NCBI GenBank assembly: GCA_009775535.1
Contig: VSPW01000034.1
Coordinates: 1-13,024, forward strand
Direction: 5' to 3'
DNA: 13,024 nucleotides
DNA from: Muribaculaceae bacterium
GTDB taxonomy: Bacteria > Bacteroidota > Bacteroidia > Bacteroidales > Muribaculaceae
Shown in pieces: positions 7,197 to 13,024 of the stretch. The notes under the pieces are model-generated. The model did not search any database. It was not told where the DNA came from and saw only the letters and a list, made by a program, of their open reading frames with translations. Position numbers and translations under genes: made by a program. Position 1 is the stretch's first letter; every line of letters starts with the position of its first letter.

Positions 7197-7619
7197 TCAT
7201 CCAATTGCCGGTGGCGCACGCATAGGCATGCGACGGAAAAGGCTAGAAGCTGTCTCGCCTATCGTTAGTGGTATCAGGGCTACTGTTGCCAGATGCCTTT
7301 GTATAGAGTGGATGCAATAAGTCATGGACAGGCAGCAATGTTCGCCCGGCGTATGGCCGTGGGAAGACTGGTTGCAATTGTCCAGGCTGTCGGGGTCTGT
7401 GGTGCGGGTGTCATTATTGTCAATGATATACACCTGAGAATGGCATGGCAGCTGGCTTCCGTGTCCGCTGTGGCTATTGCCTTCGTGCATTGCGCACATG
7501 CATATGTTCCCGTCCTGGCCATGGTGGTGATGGTTCATGGCAAAGCCCAAGGCCACCGTTATCAGAGAGATGACGGCAGCCAATATACGTAGCTGTGTGG
7601 GGGCATGTTTTTTGTCCAT
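7197..7619 (-). CDS. Small His/Cys-rich membrane-anchored protein heading the efflux operon
   Basis: I do not recognise a named family. The protein is 140 residues from the ATG at 7619. An upstream in-frame TTG at 7649 is rejected because the ATG puts a short basic start (MDKKHAPTQLR) directly before a hydrophobic segment at about 10-28, a signal anchor or uncleaved signal. The segment is followed by HHHHGQDGN and a region very rich in metal ligands: 13 histidines after residue 28 and seven cysteines (40, 42, 59, 82, 95, 96, 102), including CMC, PCH and HCC motifs. A weaker hydrophobic stretch lies near residues 110-120, and the tail is basic with RRMPMR. Being first in the metal-efflux operon, it is inferred to be a periplasmic metal-binding chaperone, buffer or sensor. 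The protein is real rather than spurious on the evidence of its composition and operon position, but its function is unproven. Confidence 0.78.
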   Translation of the reverse strand: MDKKHAPTQLRILAAVISLITVALGFAMNHHHHGQDGNICMCAMHEGNSHSGHGSQLPCHSQVYIIDNNDTRTTDPDSLDNCNQSSHGHTPGEHCCLSMTYCIHSIQRHLATVALIPLTIGETASSLFRRMPMRAPPAIG

Positions 7620-7751
7620 TATGTGGAGTCTGCGGACATCGGTTTTCAAGATGCTTGGTTCGCATCGTAAAATTATGCAAATAATTTAATATTGCCGCAT
7701 GTAAAAACTATAAATTAACAGATTTTATGAGAAAAAAGGAGCGTCCTAATA

Positions 7752-7782
7752 TTTGCATCTCCACTATAATGTGTTAAATTTG
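7752..7782 (+). promoter_or_regulatory. Bacteroidetes-type promoter of ppdK
   Basis: TTTG (7752-7755) matches the -33 element and TAAATTTG (7775-7782) matches the -7 consensus TAnnTTTG exactly, with a 19-bp spacer, as described for the Bacteroides primary sigma factor. Transcription would start near 7787-7790, leaving a leader of about 95 nt before the ATG at 7884. Confidence 0.8.
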
Positions 7783-7792
7783 CAGATGCAAA
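7752..7792. promoter_or_regulatory. 9-bp inverted repeat spanning the ppdK promoter (candidate operator)
   Basis: TTTGCATCT (7752-7760) and AGATGCAAA (7784-7792) are exact reverse complements. The left arm contains the -33 box and the right arm covers the predicted start site. The arm centres are 32 bp apart, about three helical turns, so a dimeric or tetrameric regulator could bind both arms on one DNA face and block or recruit polymerase. Confidence 0.55.
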
Positions 7793-7793
7793 G

Positions 7794-7830
7794 GTGCGTC
7801 CGCCCTCCTTATAAAAGTAAAAGGCGGCAC
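7794..7830 (+). promoter_or_regulatory. GC-rich stem in the ppdK mRNA leader
   Basis: In the predicted leader CCGCC (7800-7804) pairs with GGCGG (7823-7827), and GTG (7794-7796) with CAC (7828-7830) across a 3-nt bulge. The loop is A/T-rich. It is a modest structure with no recognisable riboswitch signature. It may stabilise the mRNA or tune initiation. Confidence 0.35.
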
Positions 7831-7883
7831 AGGCAGAAATATACTGAAAAACAATATTCGTTTAATTAAACAACCTATTTTCA

Positions 7884-10598
7884 ATGAAAAGAGTTTATAC
7901 GTTCGGAGACGGTAAGGCTGAAGGAAATGCCTCGATGAGGAATCTTCTCGGCGGCAAGGGCGCAAATCTTGCTGAAATGAACCTCCTCGGAATGCCGGTA
8001 CCTCCCGGTTTCACAATCACCACAGAGGTATGTACAGAATATACCCAGTATGGTAAGGATGAAGTCGTTAAGCGCATCAAAGAAGAGGTGGAGAAGGCAG
8101 TTTCACATGTGGAGGCCCTCACAGGCAAGAAATTTGACGATCCTGCAAATCCGTTGCTGGTTTCCGTGCGTTCAGGTGCACGCGCATCTATGCCGGGTAT
8201 GATGGATACTGTACTCAACCTTGGCATGAATGATGCGACTGTGGCATCGCTCGCAGAAAAGAGCGGCAATCCCCGTTTCGCATGGGACAGCTATCGCCGT
8301 TTCGTACAGATGTATGGCGATGTGGTGCTCGGTATGAAGCCAAAGAGCAAGGAAGATATCGACCCATTTGAAGAAATAATGGATAAGGTCAAGGAGGAAA
8401 AGGGTGTCAAGCTCGATACAGAACTTGAAGTTGAAGACCTCCAGAATCTTGTGCGCATGTTCAAGGCAGCCGTTAAGGAATTTACTGGCAAGGATTTCCC
8501 CGATAGCGCCTGGGAACAGCTTTGGGGTGGCATCTGCGCTGTGTTCGACAGCTGGATGAACGAGCGTGCTATACTTTACCGCCGCATGAACCAGATACCG
8601 GAAGAATGGGGAACAGCTGTCAATGTACAGGCCATGGTATATGGCAACATGGGCAACAACTCAGCTACAGGTGTGGCATTCAGCCGCGATGCTGCTACAG
8701 GCGAAAACATATTCAACGGAGAATACCTTATCAATGCGCAGGGTGAAGACGTGGTGGCCGGTATACGCACACCACAGCAGATAACTGTTGAGGGTTCACG
8801 CCGTTGGGCAGCCCTCCAGGGTATAAGCGAAGATGAGCGTGCATCTAAGTACCCCTCGCTGGAGGAATCTATGCCTACATGTGCAGCTGAGCTTATCGCT
8901 ATCGCAAACCGTCTGGAAGACTATTATAAGGACATGCAGGACATGGAGTTCACTATTCAGGACGGCAAGCTCTGGATGCTCCAGACACGTAACGGAAAGC
9001 GTACAGGTGCCGCCATGGTGAAGATTGCCATGGACATCCTGCGTGCAGGCATGATTGACGAGAAGACAGTGCTCATGCGCATGGAACCGCAGAAACTTGA
9101 CGAGCTCCTGCACCCTGTGTTCGACAAGAGCGCACTTAAGCGTGCAGTTGTCGCTGCAAAGGGGCTGCCTGCATCTCCAGGTGCTGCTACTGGCCAGATT
9201 GTATTCTCAGCCGATGAGGCAGAAGCTTGGTCAGAGAAGAAGCGCAAGGTAGTCCTTGTCCGAATTGAGACATCTCCGGAAGACCTCCGTGGTATGGCTG
9301 CCGCACAGGGTATACTTACCATGCGTGGTGGCATGACATCGCACGCAGCGGTTGTGGCCCGCGGTATGGGTAAGTGCTGTGTGTCAGGTGCAGGTGAGAT
9401 CAAGATTGACTACAAGGAAAAGACTGTTGAAATGTCAGGTAAGGTCTTCAAGGAAGGCGACTGGATTTCATTGAACGGTTCTACTGGTGAAGTATATGAA
9501 GGCCAGGTGCCCACTACTGATCCTGAACTTGGCGGTGACTTCGGCGCAATCATGAACCTCGCTGCCAAATATACCAAGACCCTTGTACGTACAAACGCCG
9601 ACTCTCCACGTGACGCCAAGCAGGCACGCTATTTCGGCGCTCAGGGTATCGGCCTGTGCCGTACAGAACATATGTTCTTTGAAGGAGACCGTATCAAGTC
9701 GGTACGTGAGATGATTCTCGCCAGCGATGAAGAAGGCCGCCGTGTAGCCCTTGCAAAGCTCCTGCCAATGCAGCGTGGCGACTTTGAAGGCATCTTTGAA
9801 GCAATGGATGGCTTTGGAGTAACAATCCGTCTGCTCGATCCCCCGTTGCATGAGTTCGTTCCTCATCAGACTGCCACACAGAAAGAATTGGCAGAGGAAA
9901 TGGGCATCACTCTGGAAGAAGTCAAGGCAAAAGTTGACAGCCTGGAGGAATTCAACCCGATGCTCGGCCACCGCGGTTGCCGTCTTGGGATCACATATCC
10001 AGAAATTACTGAGATGCAGACCCGCGCCATCATCGAGGCTGCCCTTGCCGTAAAGGAACGTGGCATTGACGTACATCCCGAAATCATGATACCGCTGGTA
10101 GGATCTTTGAAAGAAATCCAGCACCAGGCAAATGTTATCAACACAACTGCCGCAAAGGTGTTTGAGGAACAGGGACGTAGCCTCCCATATCTTGTAGGCA
10201 CTATGATCGAAGTACCGCGTGCAGCATTGACTGCAAATGAGATCGCAACTGTTGCCGACTTTTTCAGCTTCGGTACAAACGACCTCACACAGATGACATT
10301 TGGATTCTCACGCGATGACGCTCCCAAATTCTTGAAATTCTATAAGGAACACGGGGTAATCAAGACCGATCCATTTGAAGTGCTAGACCAGGAAGGTGTA
10401 GGCCAGCTTGTAAAGATGGGCGTAGAGAAAGGACGCTCCACCAAGCCGGAACTTAAGGTCGGCATTTGTGGTGAACACGGAGGAGAACCCTCATCAGTAA
10501 AATTCTGTGCCAAGTTAGGCATGAACTACGTAAGCTGCTCACCATTCCGTGTGCCCATCGCCCGCGTAGCCGCGGCGCAGGCCGCGATAGAGGACTAA
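7884..10598 (+). CDS. ppdK: Pyruvate, phosphate dikinase
   Basis: This cytoplasmic enzyme reversibly converts ATP, phosphate and pyruvate into AMP, pyrophosphate and phosphoenolpyruvate. In gut Bacteroidales it serves glycolysis and gluconeogenesis with pyrophosphate economy. The 904-residue chain is full length for the phylum, a little longer than the 874-residue clostridial enzyme. Seen: an N-terminal nucleotide-binding domain starting VYTFGDGKAEG and LLGGKGANLAEM, with SVRSGARASMPGMMDTVLNLG; the swivelling phosphohistidine domain with GGMTSHAAVVARGMG, catalytic His487; and the C-terminal PEP/pyruvate barrel with GIGLCRTEHMFF, GTNDLTQ (797-803) and catalytic Cys862 in GICGEHGGEPSS. Thr485, two residues before His487, is the position phosphorylated by regulatory proteins in plants. 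The gene is preceded by a consensus promoter and followed by its own terminator, so it is probably monocistronic. Confidence 0.98.
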   Translation: MKRVYTFGDGKAEGNASMRNLLGGKGANLAEMNLLGMPVPPGFTITTEVCTEYTQYGKDEVVKRIKEEVEKAVSHVEALTGKKFDDPANPLLVSVRSGARASMPGMMDTVLNLGMNDATVASLAEKSGNPRFAWDSYRRFVQMYGDVVLGMKPKSKEDIDPFEEIMDKVKEEKGVKLDTELEVEDLQNLVRMFKAAVKEFTGKDFPDSAWEQLWGGICAVFDSWMNERAILYRRMNQIPEEWGTAVNVQAMVYGNMGNNSATGVAFSRDAATGENIFNGEYLINAQGEDVVAGIRTPQQITVEGSRRWAALQGISEDERASKYPSLEESMPTCAAELIAIANRLEDYYKDMQDMEFTIQDGKLWMLQTRNGKRTGAAMVKIAMDILRAGMIDEKTVLMRMEPQKLDELLHPVFDKSALKRAVVAAKGLPASPGAATGQIVFSADEAEAWSEKKRKVVLVRIETSPEDLRGMAAAQGILTMRGGMTSHAAVVARGMGKCCVSGAGEIKIDYKEKTVEMSGKVFKEGDWISLNGSTGEVYEGQVPTTDPELGGDFGAIMNLAAKYTKTLVRTNADSPRDAKQARYFGAQGIGLCRTEHMFFEGDRIKSVREMILASDEEGRRVALAKLLPMQRGDFEGIFEAMDGFGVTIRLLDPPLHEFVPHQTATQKELAEEMGITLEEVKAKVDSLEEFNPMLGHRGCRLGITYPEITEMQTRAIIEAALAVKERGIDVHPEIMIPLVGSLKEIQHQANVINTTAAKVFEEQGRSLPYLVGTMIEVPRAALTANEIATVADFFSFGTNDLTQMTFGFSRDDAPKFLKFYKEHGVIKTDPFEVLDQEGVGQLVKMGVEKGRSTKPELKVGICGEHGGEPSSVKFCAKLGMNYVSCSPFRVPIARVAAAQAAIED

Positions 10599-10622
10599 GA
10601 TTTAGTCTGACAACATAACCTT

Positions 10623-10665
10623 CATAGGCTGTAACACTCCGAAACAAAGGAGGTTACAGCCTATG
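10623..10665 (+). terminator. ppdK: Terminator of ppdK
   Basis: CATAGGCTGTAAC (10623-10635) pairs perfectly with GTTACAGCCTATG (10653-10665). Inside, CTCC (10637-10640) pairs with GGAG (10649-10652) after a one-base bulge, around an 8-nt A-rich loop. The long stem sits 24 bp after the stop codon and is followed by CTGTTCTT. It appears intact, so the mobile element to the right lies beyond the ppdK transcription unit. Confidence 0.85.
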
Positions 10666-10724
10666 CTGTTCTTGGGCGGAACGTACACTTGGAAACGCTT
10701 ATAATTGCCAAGTTTTCGAGATTT

Positions 10725-10790
10725 GCATACACCAGTGCATACACCGCGTACACAGGGCGCATACACCGAGCATACACCGAAGCATACACT
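10725..10790 (+). repeat. Six GCATACACC-like direct repeats upstream of the integrase
   Basis: Units begin at 10725, 10737, 10746, 10759, 10770 and 10782. Four read exactly GCATACACC, one ends in T, and one is degenerate (GCGTACACA). Start-to-start distances are 12, 9, 13, 11 and 12 bp, close to one helical turn, so bound proteins would line one face of the DNA. The array ends 16 bp before the integrase ATG. It is most plausibly a set of arm-type sites for the integrase or an excisionase, doubling as an autoregulatory operator. The units are far too short for CRISPR. Confidence 0.85.
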
Positions 10791-10806
10791 AAAAAATCAT
10801 ATATAA

Positions 10807-12300
10807 ATGGCAAATCTTAAAGCAGTTGTGAGAAAGCAGAGAGCAGACGGGATGTACCCGGTCTACATCCGCATCGTACATCGCCGCAAAATGGGTTACA
10901 TTAAGACTGACAAAATTATTAGCCCGAAGTCGTTAACCAAGCAAGGCGACATCAAAGACGCCGTCGTGAATGAGTATTGCTCTAACCTCATTCTCCGCTA
11001 CACGGATAAAATCAACCGTAAGGATATTTCGGCTTTCACAATGAAAGAGCTAATAGAGTACCTTACGTTGGACGAGGGCGAGCAATGTTTCAGCGAGTAT
11101 GCACAGCTTCATATTCGCAGAATGGAACAGCGAGGGCAGATACGTAACGCCAAAAACTACAAGTTGGCTGTGCAGCATCTTGAACGCTATATCGGCACCA
11201 ACCGGGTTATGTTCTCACACCTCAGTTCTGCGGTCTTGAAGCGATGGATTGAAAGCCTCGCCATGACAAACCGCGCAAAAGAAATGTACCCTGTATGCGT
11301 CCGGCAGATATTCAAGGCGGCGTTGTTGGAGCTTAACGACGAGGAACGCGGCATCGTGCGCATCAAGTTCAACCCCTGGCTGAAAGTGCAGATACCGAAG
11401 TCCGACAACGGTGTGCAGCGCGCCATCAGCGCGGAGGCCTGCCGAGAGTTCTTCAACCGCCCACTGCCGCAGACAAAGATGTTGTCCTCGCTTCCCGAAC
11501 TGGGCCGCGACGTGGCGATGCTCGTTCTCTGCCTCGGCGGTATAAACACCGTCGACCTGTTCAACATGAAGAAGTCCAACTACCATAACGGAGTAATCGG
11601 CTATAAGCGAGCCAAAACGCGCCACGCGCGCCGCGACGAGGCGTATATCGAGATGCGCGTCGAGCCTTTCATACGCCCGGTTTTTGAAAAGTACCTCGCG
11701 CCGGAGGATGACGAGTACCTTTTCAATTTCCACGTCCGCTACTGCGATTCGGATAGCTTCTCGGCCAATGTAAACAACGGCATAAAGAAGATATGCGCCG
11801 ACATGGGCATGGCGAAGGAGGCCTACTACTGCGTCTATACGTTCCGCCATACATGGGGCACGATAGCGCAGAATGACTGCGACGCTAATCTCTACGAGGT
11901 TGCTTTCGGCATGAACCACAGCCACGGTCTGAAAGTAACTCGCGGCTACGTTAAGATAGACTACTCCCCTGCGTGGCGGCTCAACGCGAAGGTGATAGAC
12001 TTTATATTCTTCACCGACAAGCCCAGCAAGCAGGGCCGGGCGAAGGATATAGACGAGCCGGAGGAAAAATTGTTCCGCCTCTCGCGCAAGATGATGGTCT
12101 ATGCCCGCGCCTATTTCAAGGGCGCGGTGATGGCCGAGCTGACAGACATAGGATTCAGCAACGTGGAGGAAGTGATCAAGACACTTGCCGCGAAGCTGCC
12201 AAAGGATATTGCCGCCGGGTGCGCCGTACAGTTCCGAATACAGAACTGCGACAAGGGCACAGAAGTAGTCTACGAGCGCACGAAGGGCAAGGGCTTCTGA
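10807..12300 (+). CDS. Tyrosine recombinase / integrase (Bacteroidetes type)
   Basis: This 497-residue site-specific recombinase should integrate and excise the element. Seen: an N-terminal arm-type DNA-binding domain (about 1-90, starting LKAVVRKQRADGMYPVYIRI); a SAM-like core-binding domain (about 95-165, FSEYAQLHIRRMEQRGQIRNAKNY); and a catalytic domain to about 410. Catalytic Arg347 and His348 lie in YTFRHTWGT, His371 in MNHSHGLKVT, and the nucleophile is Tyr381 in RGYVKID. The first catalytic Arg is missing: LCLGGINTVDL has Gly244 there. The His normally three residues before the second Arg is Tyr344. Loss of the first Arg is also known for IntDOT of CTnDOT, so activity is still plausible. 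A tail of about 85 residues beyond the catalytic domain matches nothing I recognise. The ATG at 10807 follows an A/T-rich leader directly after the repeat array. Confidence 0.93.
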   Translation: MANLKAVVRKQRADGMYPVYIRIVHRRKMGYIKTDKIISPKSLTKQGDIKDAVVNEYCSNLILRYTDKINRKDISAFTMKELIEYLTLDEGEQCFSEYAQLHIRRMEQRGQIRNAKNYKLAVQHLERYIGTNRVMFSHLSSAVLKRWIESLAMTNRAKEMYPVCVRQIFKAALLELNDEERGIVRIKFNPWLKVQIPKSDNGVQRAISAEACREFFNRPLPQTKMLSSLPELGRDVAMLVLCLGGINTVDLFNMKKSNYHNGVIGYKRAKTRHARRDEAYIEMRVEPFIRPVFEKYLAPEDDEYLFNFHVRYCDSDSFSANVNNGIKKICADMGMAKEAYYCVYTFRHTWGTIAQNDCDANLYEVAFGMNHSHGLKVTRGYVKIDYSPAWRLNAKVIDFIFFTDKPSKQGRAKDIDEPEEKLFRLSRKMMVYARAYFKGAVMAELTDIGFSNVEEVIKTLAAKLPKDIAAGCAVQFRIQNCDKGTEVVYERTKGKGF

Positions 12301-12311
12301 AATGCCCCTAC

Positions 12312-13024
12312 TTACTCGGCGATTGGATAGAAAACGCCTTTGAGTAACTGCGACATTCCCTGCTCGGTGAAGGTCGCGGTTATTTTTTCGCAGATGTATT
12401 TCTTGCCGTGGATATGAAACACGGCTCTCACATTGGGGATATTGTCGGCAAGAAATTTGAAGGTCGTTTTCTTCATGGGGTCGATGCGGTGGATTATGCG
12501 GCGGCTTTGTAGCTGCCGGTTGTTAAGGCGCATATTGAAGTGCAGATAGCTGAAATTGCTCCAGTCCTCGGCAATTTCAATGTCCTCCACTTGCGGATAA
12601 GGGAGCTTTCCCCGGGTGTTCTGCGCGCCATCCCAAAAGCCGATATAGATGCGGTCGTAATACTCGGCTTTCTTCTCTTTCTCCCCTGCTTCGAGGCTCT
12701 GTATGGTGTGGGTCTGCATGAAGGGATAGTTGCTCTCGTCCTCCCCGGTGCCGTTGTCCTCGTCGTAGCCGGAGAAAGAGAGGAACAATACCTTGCCGTA
12801 CTTTTCCTCCGTATAGTCGATGCGCGCCGGAACAAACTCGATTTCGATTTGGTCGGCGTCCTCTGTATCGTCGACAATGCGGCCTCCGAAAAGATTCACG
12901 GGCTGCAACACGCATTTGTAGGTGAAGCGCAGCCGGAAGCGGTCGAAATATGCGGTGCGGCTGACGGCGCGGATAACAAAATAGGCGTCGGCGTATTTGG
13001 CATAGAGCAAGCGATCTATCTGAC
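12312..13024 (-). CDS. Phage-structural-like hypothetical protein, C-terminal part (runs off the window)
   Basis: The frame is open from the stop at 12312 through the right edge at 13024, so only the last 237 or so codons are seen. A TTG at 13010 is not a credible start because coding continues upstream with QIDRL. The visible part is soluble and mixed alpha/beta, rich in aromatic and charged residues. It has an acidic stretch (FSGYDEDNGTGEDESNYPF) and a compact C-terminus (FKFLADNIPNVRAVFHIHGKKYICEKITATF...LLKGVFYPIAE). This ending resembles tail- or baseplate-associated proteins of Bacteroidales prophages as I remember them, but I cannot name a family and the resemblance needs a database search. 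It converges on the integrase with only 11 bp between stop codons, as the last gene of a leftward operon would. Confidence 0.6.
   Translation of the reverse strand, partial: QIDRLLYAKYADAYFVIRAVSRTAYFDRFRLRFTYKCVLQPVNLFGGRIVDDTEDADQIEIEFVPARIDYTEEKYGKVLFLSFSGYDEDNGTGEDESNYPFMQTHTIQSLEAGEKEKKAEYYDRIYIGFWDGAQNTRGKLPYPQVEDIEIAEDWSNFSYLHFNMRLNNRQLQSRRIIHRIDPMKKTTFKFLADNIPNVRAVFHIHGKKYICEKITATFTEQGMSQLLKGVFYPIAE

Larger units (their letters stand above)
7735..7801 (+). repeat. Direct repeat AAAGGNGCGTCC flanking the ppdK promoter
   Basis: AAAGGAGCGTCC (7735-7746) and AAAGGTGCGTCC (7790-7801) match at 11 of 12 positions. One lies just upstream of the -33 box and the other just past the predicted transcription start, 55 bp apart. 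They could be binding sites for one regulator, or chance. Confidence 0.45.
7620..7883. other. Divergent control region between efflux operon and ppdK
   Basis: A 264-bp non-coding, AT-rich region serving genes on both sides. On the efflux side AATTAT-GCAA-ATAATT (7671-7686) is a 6-bp inverted repeat about 50 bp upstream of the small gene's ATG, a possible operator or promoter element. A weak minus-strand TAATTTTA (7675-7668) resembles a -7 box. The ppdK side has a consensus promoter (separate entry). No regulator gene is present nearby. Confidence 0.6.
10666..13024. mobile_element. Left end of an integrated element, probably a prophage (continues past window)
   Basis: A tyrosine integrase gene with a repeat array in front of it, and a convergent phage-structural-like gene, start right after the ppdK terminator. 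Codon choice changes here: GCC, CGC, GAC and ATC are far more frequent than in the OmpA, efflux or GtrA genes. This points to a different origin. The exact left junction cannot be placed because the other end of the element, and hence the direct repeat at the attachment site, is outside the window. It should lie between about 10600 and 10806. No tRNA gene is present as a target. A conjugative element is the alternative to a prophage. Confidence 0.65.

Noticed and set aside
7620..7649. TTG start at 7649 for the His/Cys-rich protein
   Set aside because: The ATG at 7619 places the basic N-terminus directly before the membrane anchor and needs no rare start codon.
10725..10790. Possible CRISPR array
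   Set aside because: Units are 9 bp with 0-4 bp between them, with no spacers and no cas genes; they fit protein-binding iterons.
10600..10806. tRNA gene as integration target
   Set aside because: The hairpin at 10623-10665 is a terminator; no cloverleaf or T-loop sequence is present.
11215..11925. 236-codon open frame antisense to the integrase
   Set aside because: The integrase frame has complete domain and catalytic motifs; the antisense frame is a by-product of GC-rich codons and shows no motifs.

Overview
The window looks like chromosome from a gut-type Bacteroidales bacterium with the start of an integrated mobile element, most likely a prophage, at its right end. Support for Bacteroidales: starts without Shine-Dalgarno sequences and with A/T-rich leaders, a -7 box of the TAnnTTTG type with a matching TTTG -33 box in front of the pyruvate phosphate dikinase gene, lipoproteins with LPSC/QTSC-type lipoboxes, a 904-residue dikinase, and a tyrosine recombinase of the Bacteroidetes kind. 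Genus cannot be decided from the sequence alone.

Layout. (1) 104-808: an OmpA-domain lipoprotein with a glycine zipper, closed by a strong hairpin. (2) 1127-1555: a small GtrA-like membrane protein. It converges on the next operon across a perfect 14-bp hairpin that can terminate both strands. (3) 7619 down to 1624, minus strand: a four-gene operon encoding a small His/Cys-rich membrane-anchored protein, a lipoprotein adaptor (MFP) with a His-rich N-terminus and a natural HHHH C-terminus, an HME-type RND pump, and a TolC-type outer-membrane channel. The last two overlap by ATGA. Together they form a complete tripartite metal-efflux system spanning inner membrane, periplasm and outer membrane. 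The His/Cys-rich proteins suggest the substrate is a soft or borderline metal ion, but the pump lacks most of the CusA methionine triad, so copper/silver cannot be assumed. (4) 7620-7883: a divergent control region between the efflux operon and ppdK. It holds a consensus Bacteroidetes promoter for ppdK flanked by a perfect 9-bp inverted repeat. (5) 7884-10598: ppdK, complete, with all catalytic motifs and its own terminator. (6) 10666-13024: accessory DNA with visibly different base and codon use. It starts with six GCATACACC-like repeats at roughly helical spacing, then a tyrosine integrase lacking the canonical first catalytic Arg, then the C-terminal part of a convergent, phage-structural-like gene that runs off the window.

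The points most worth checking are the promoter-spanning inverted repeat in front of ppdK, the His/Cys-rich leader protein together with the atypical pump chemistry of the efflux operon, and the iteron array plus unusual integrase marking the edge of the mobile element. No RNA gene, CRISPR array or insertion sequence was recognised.
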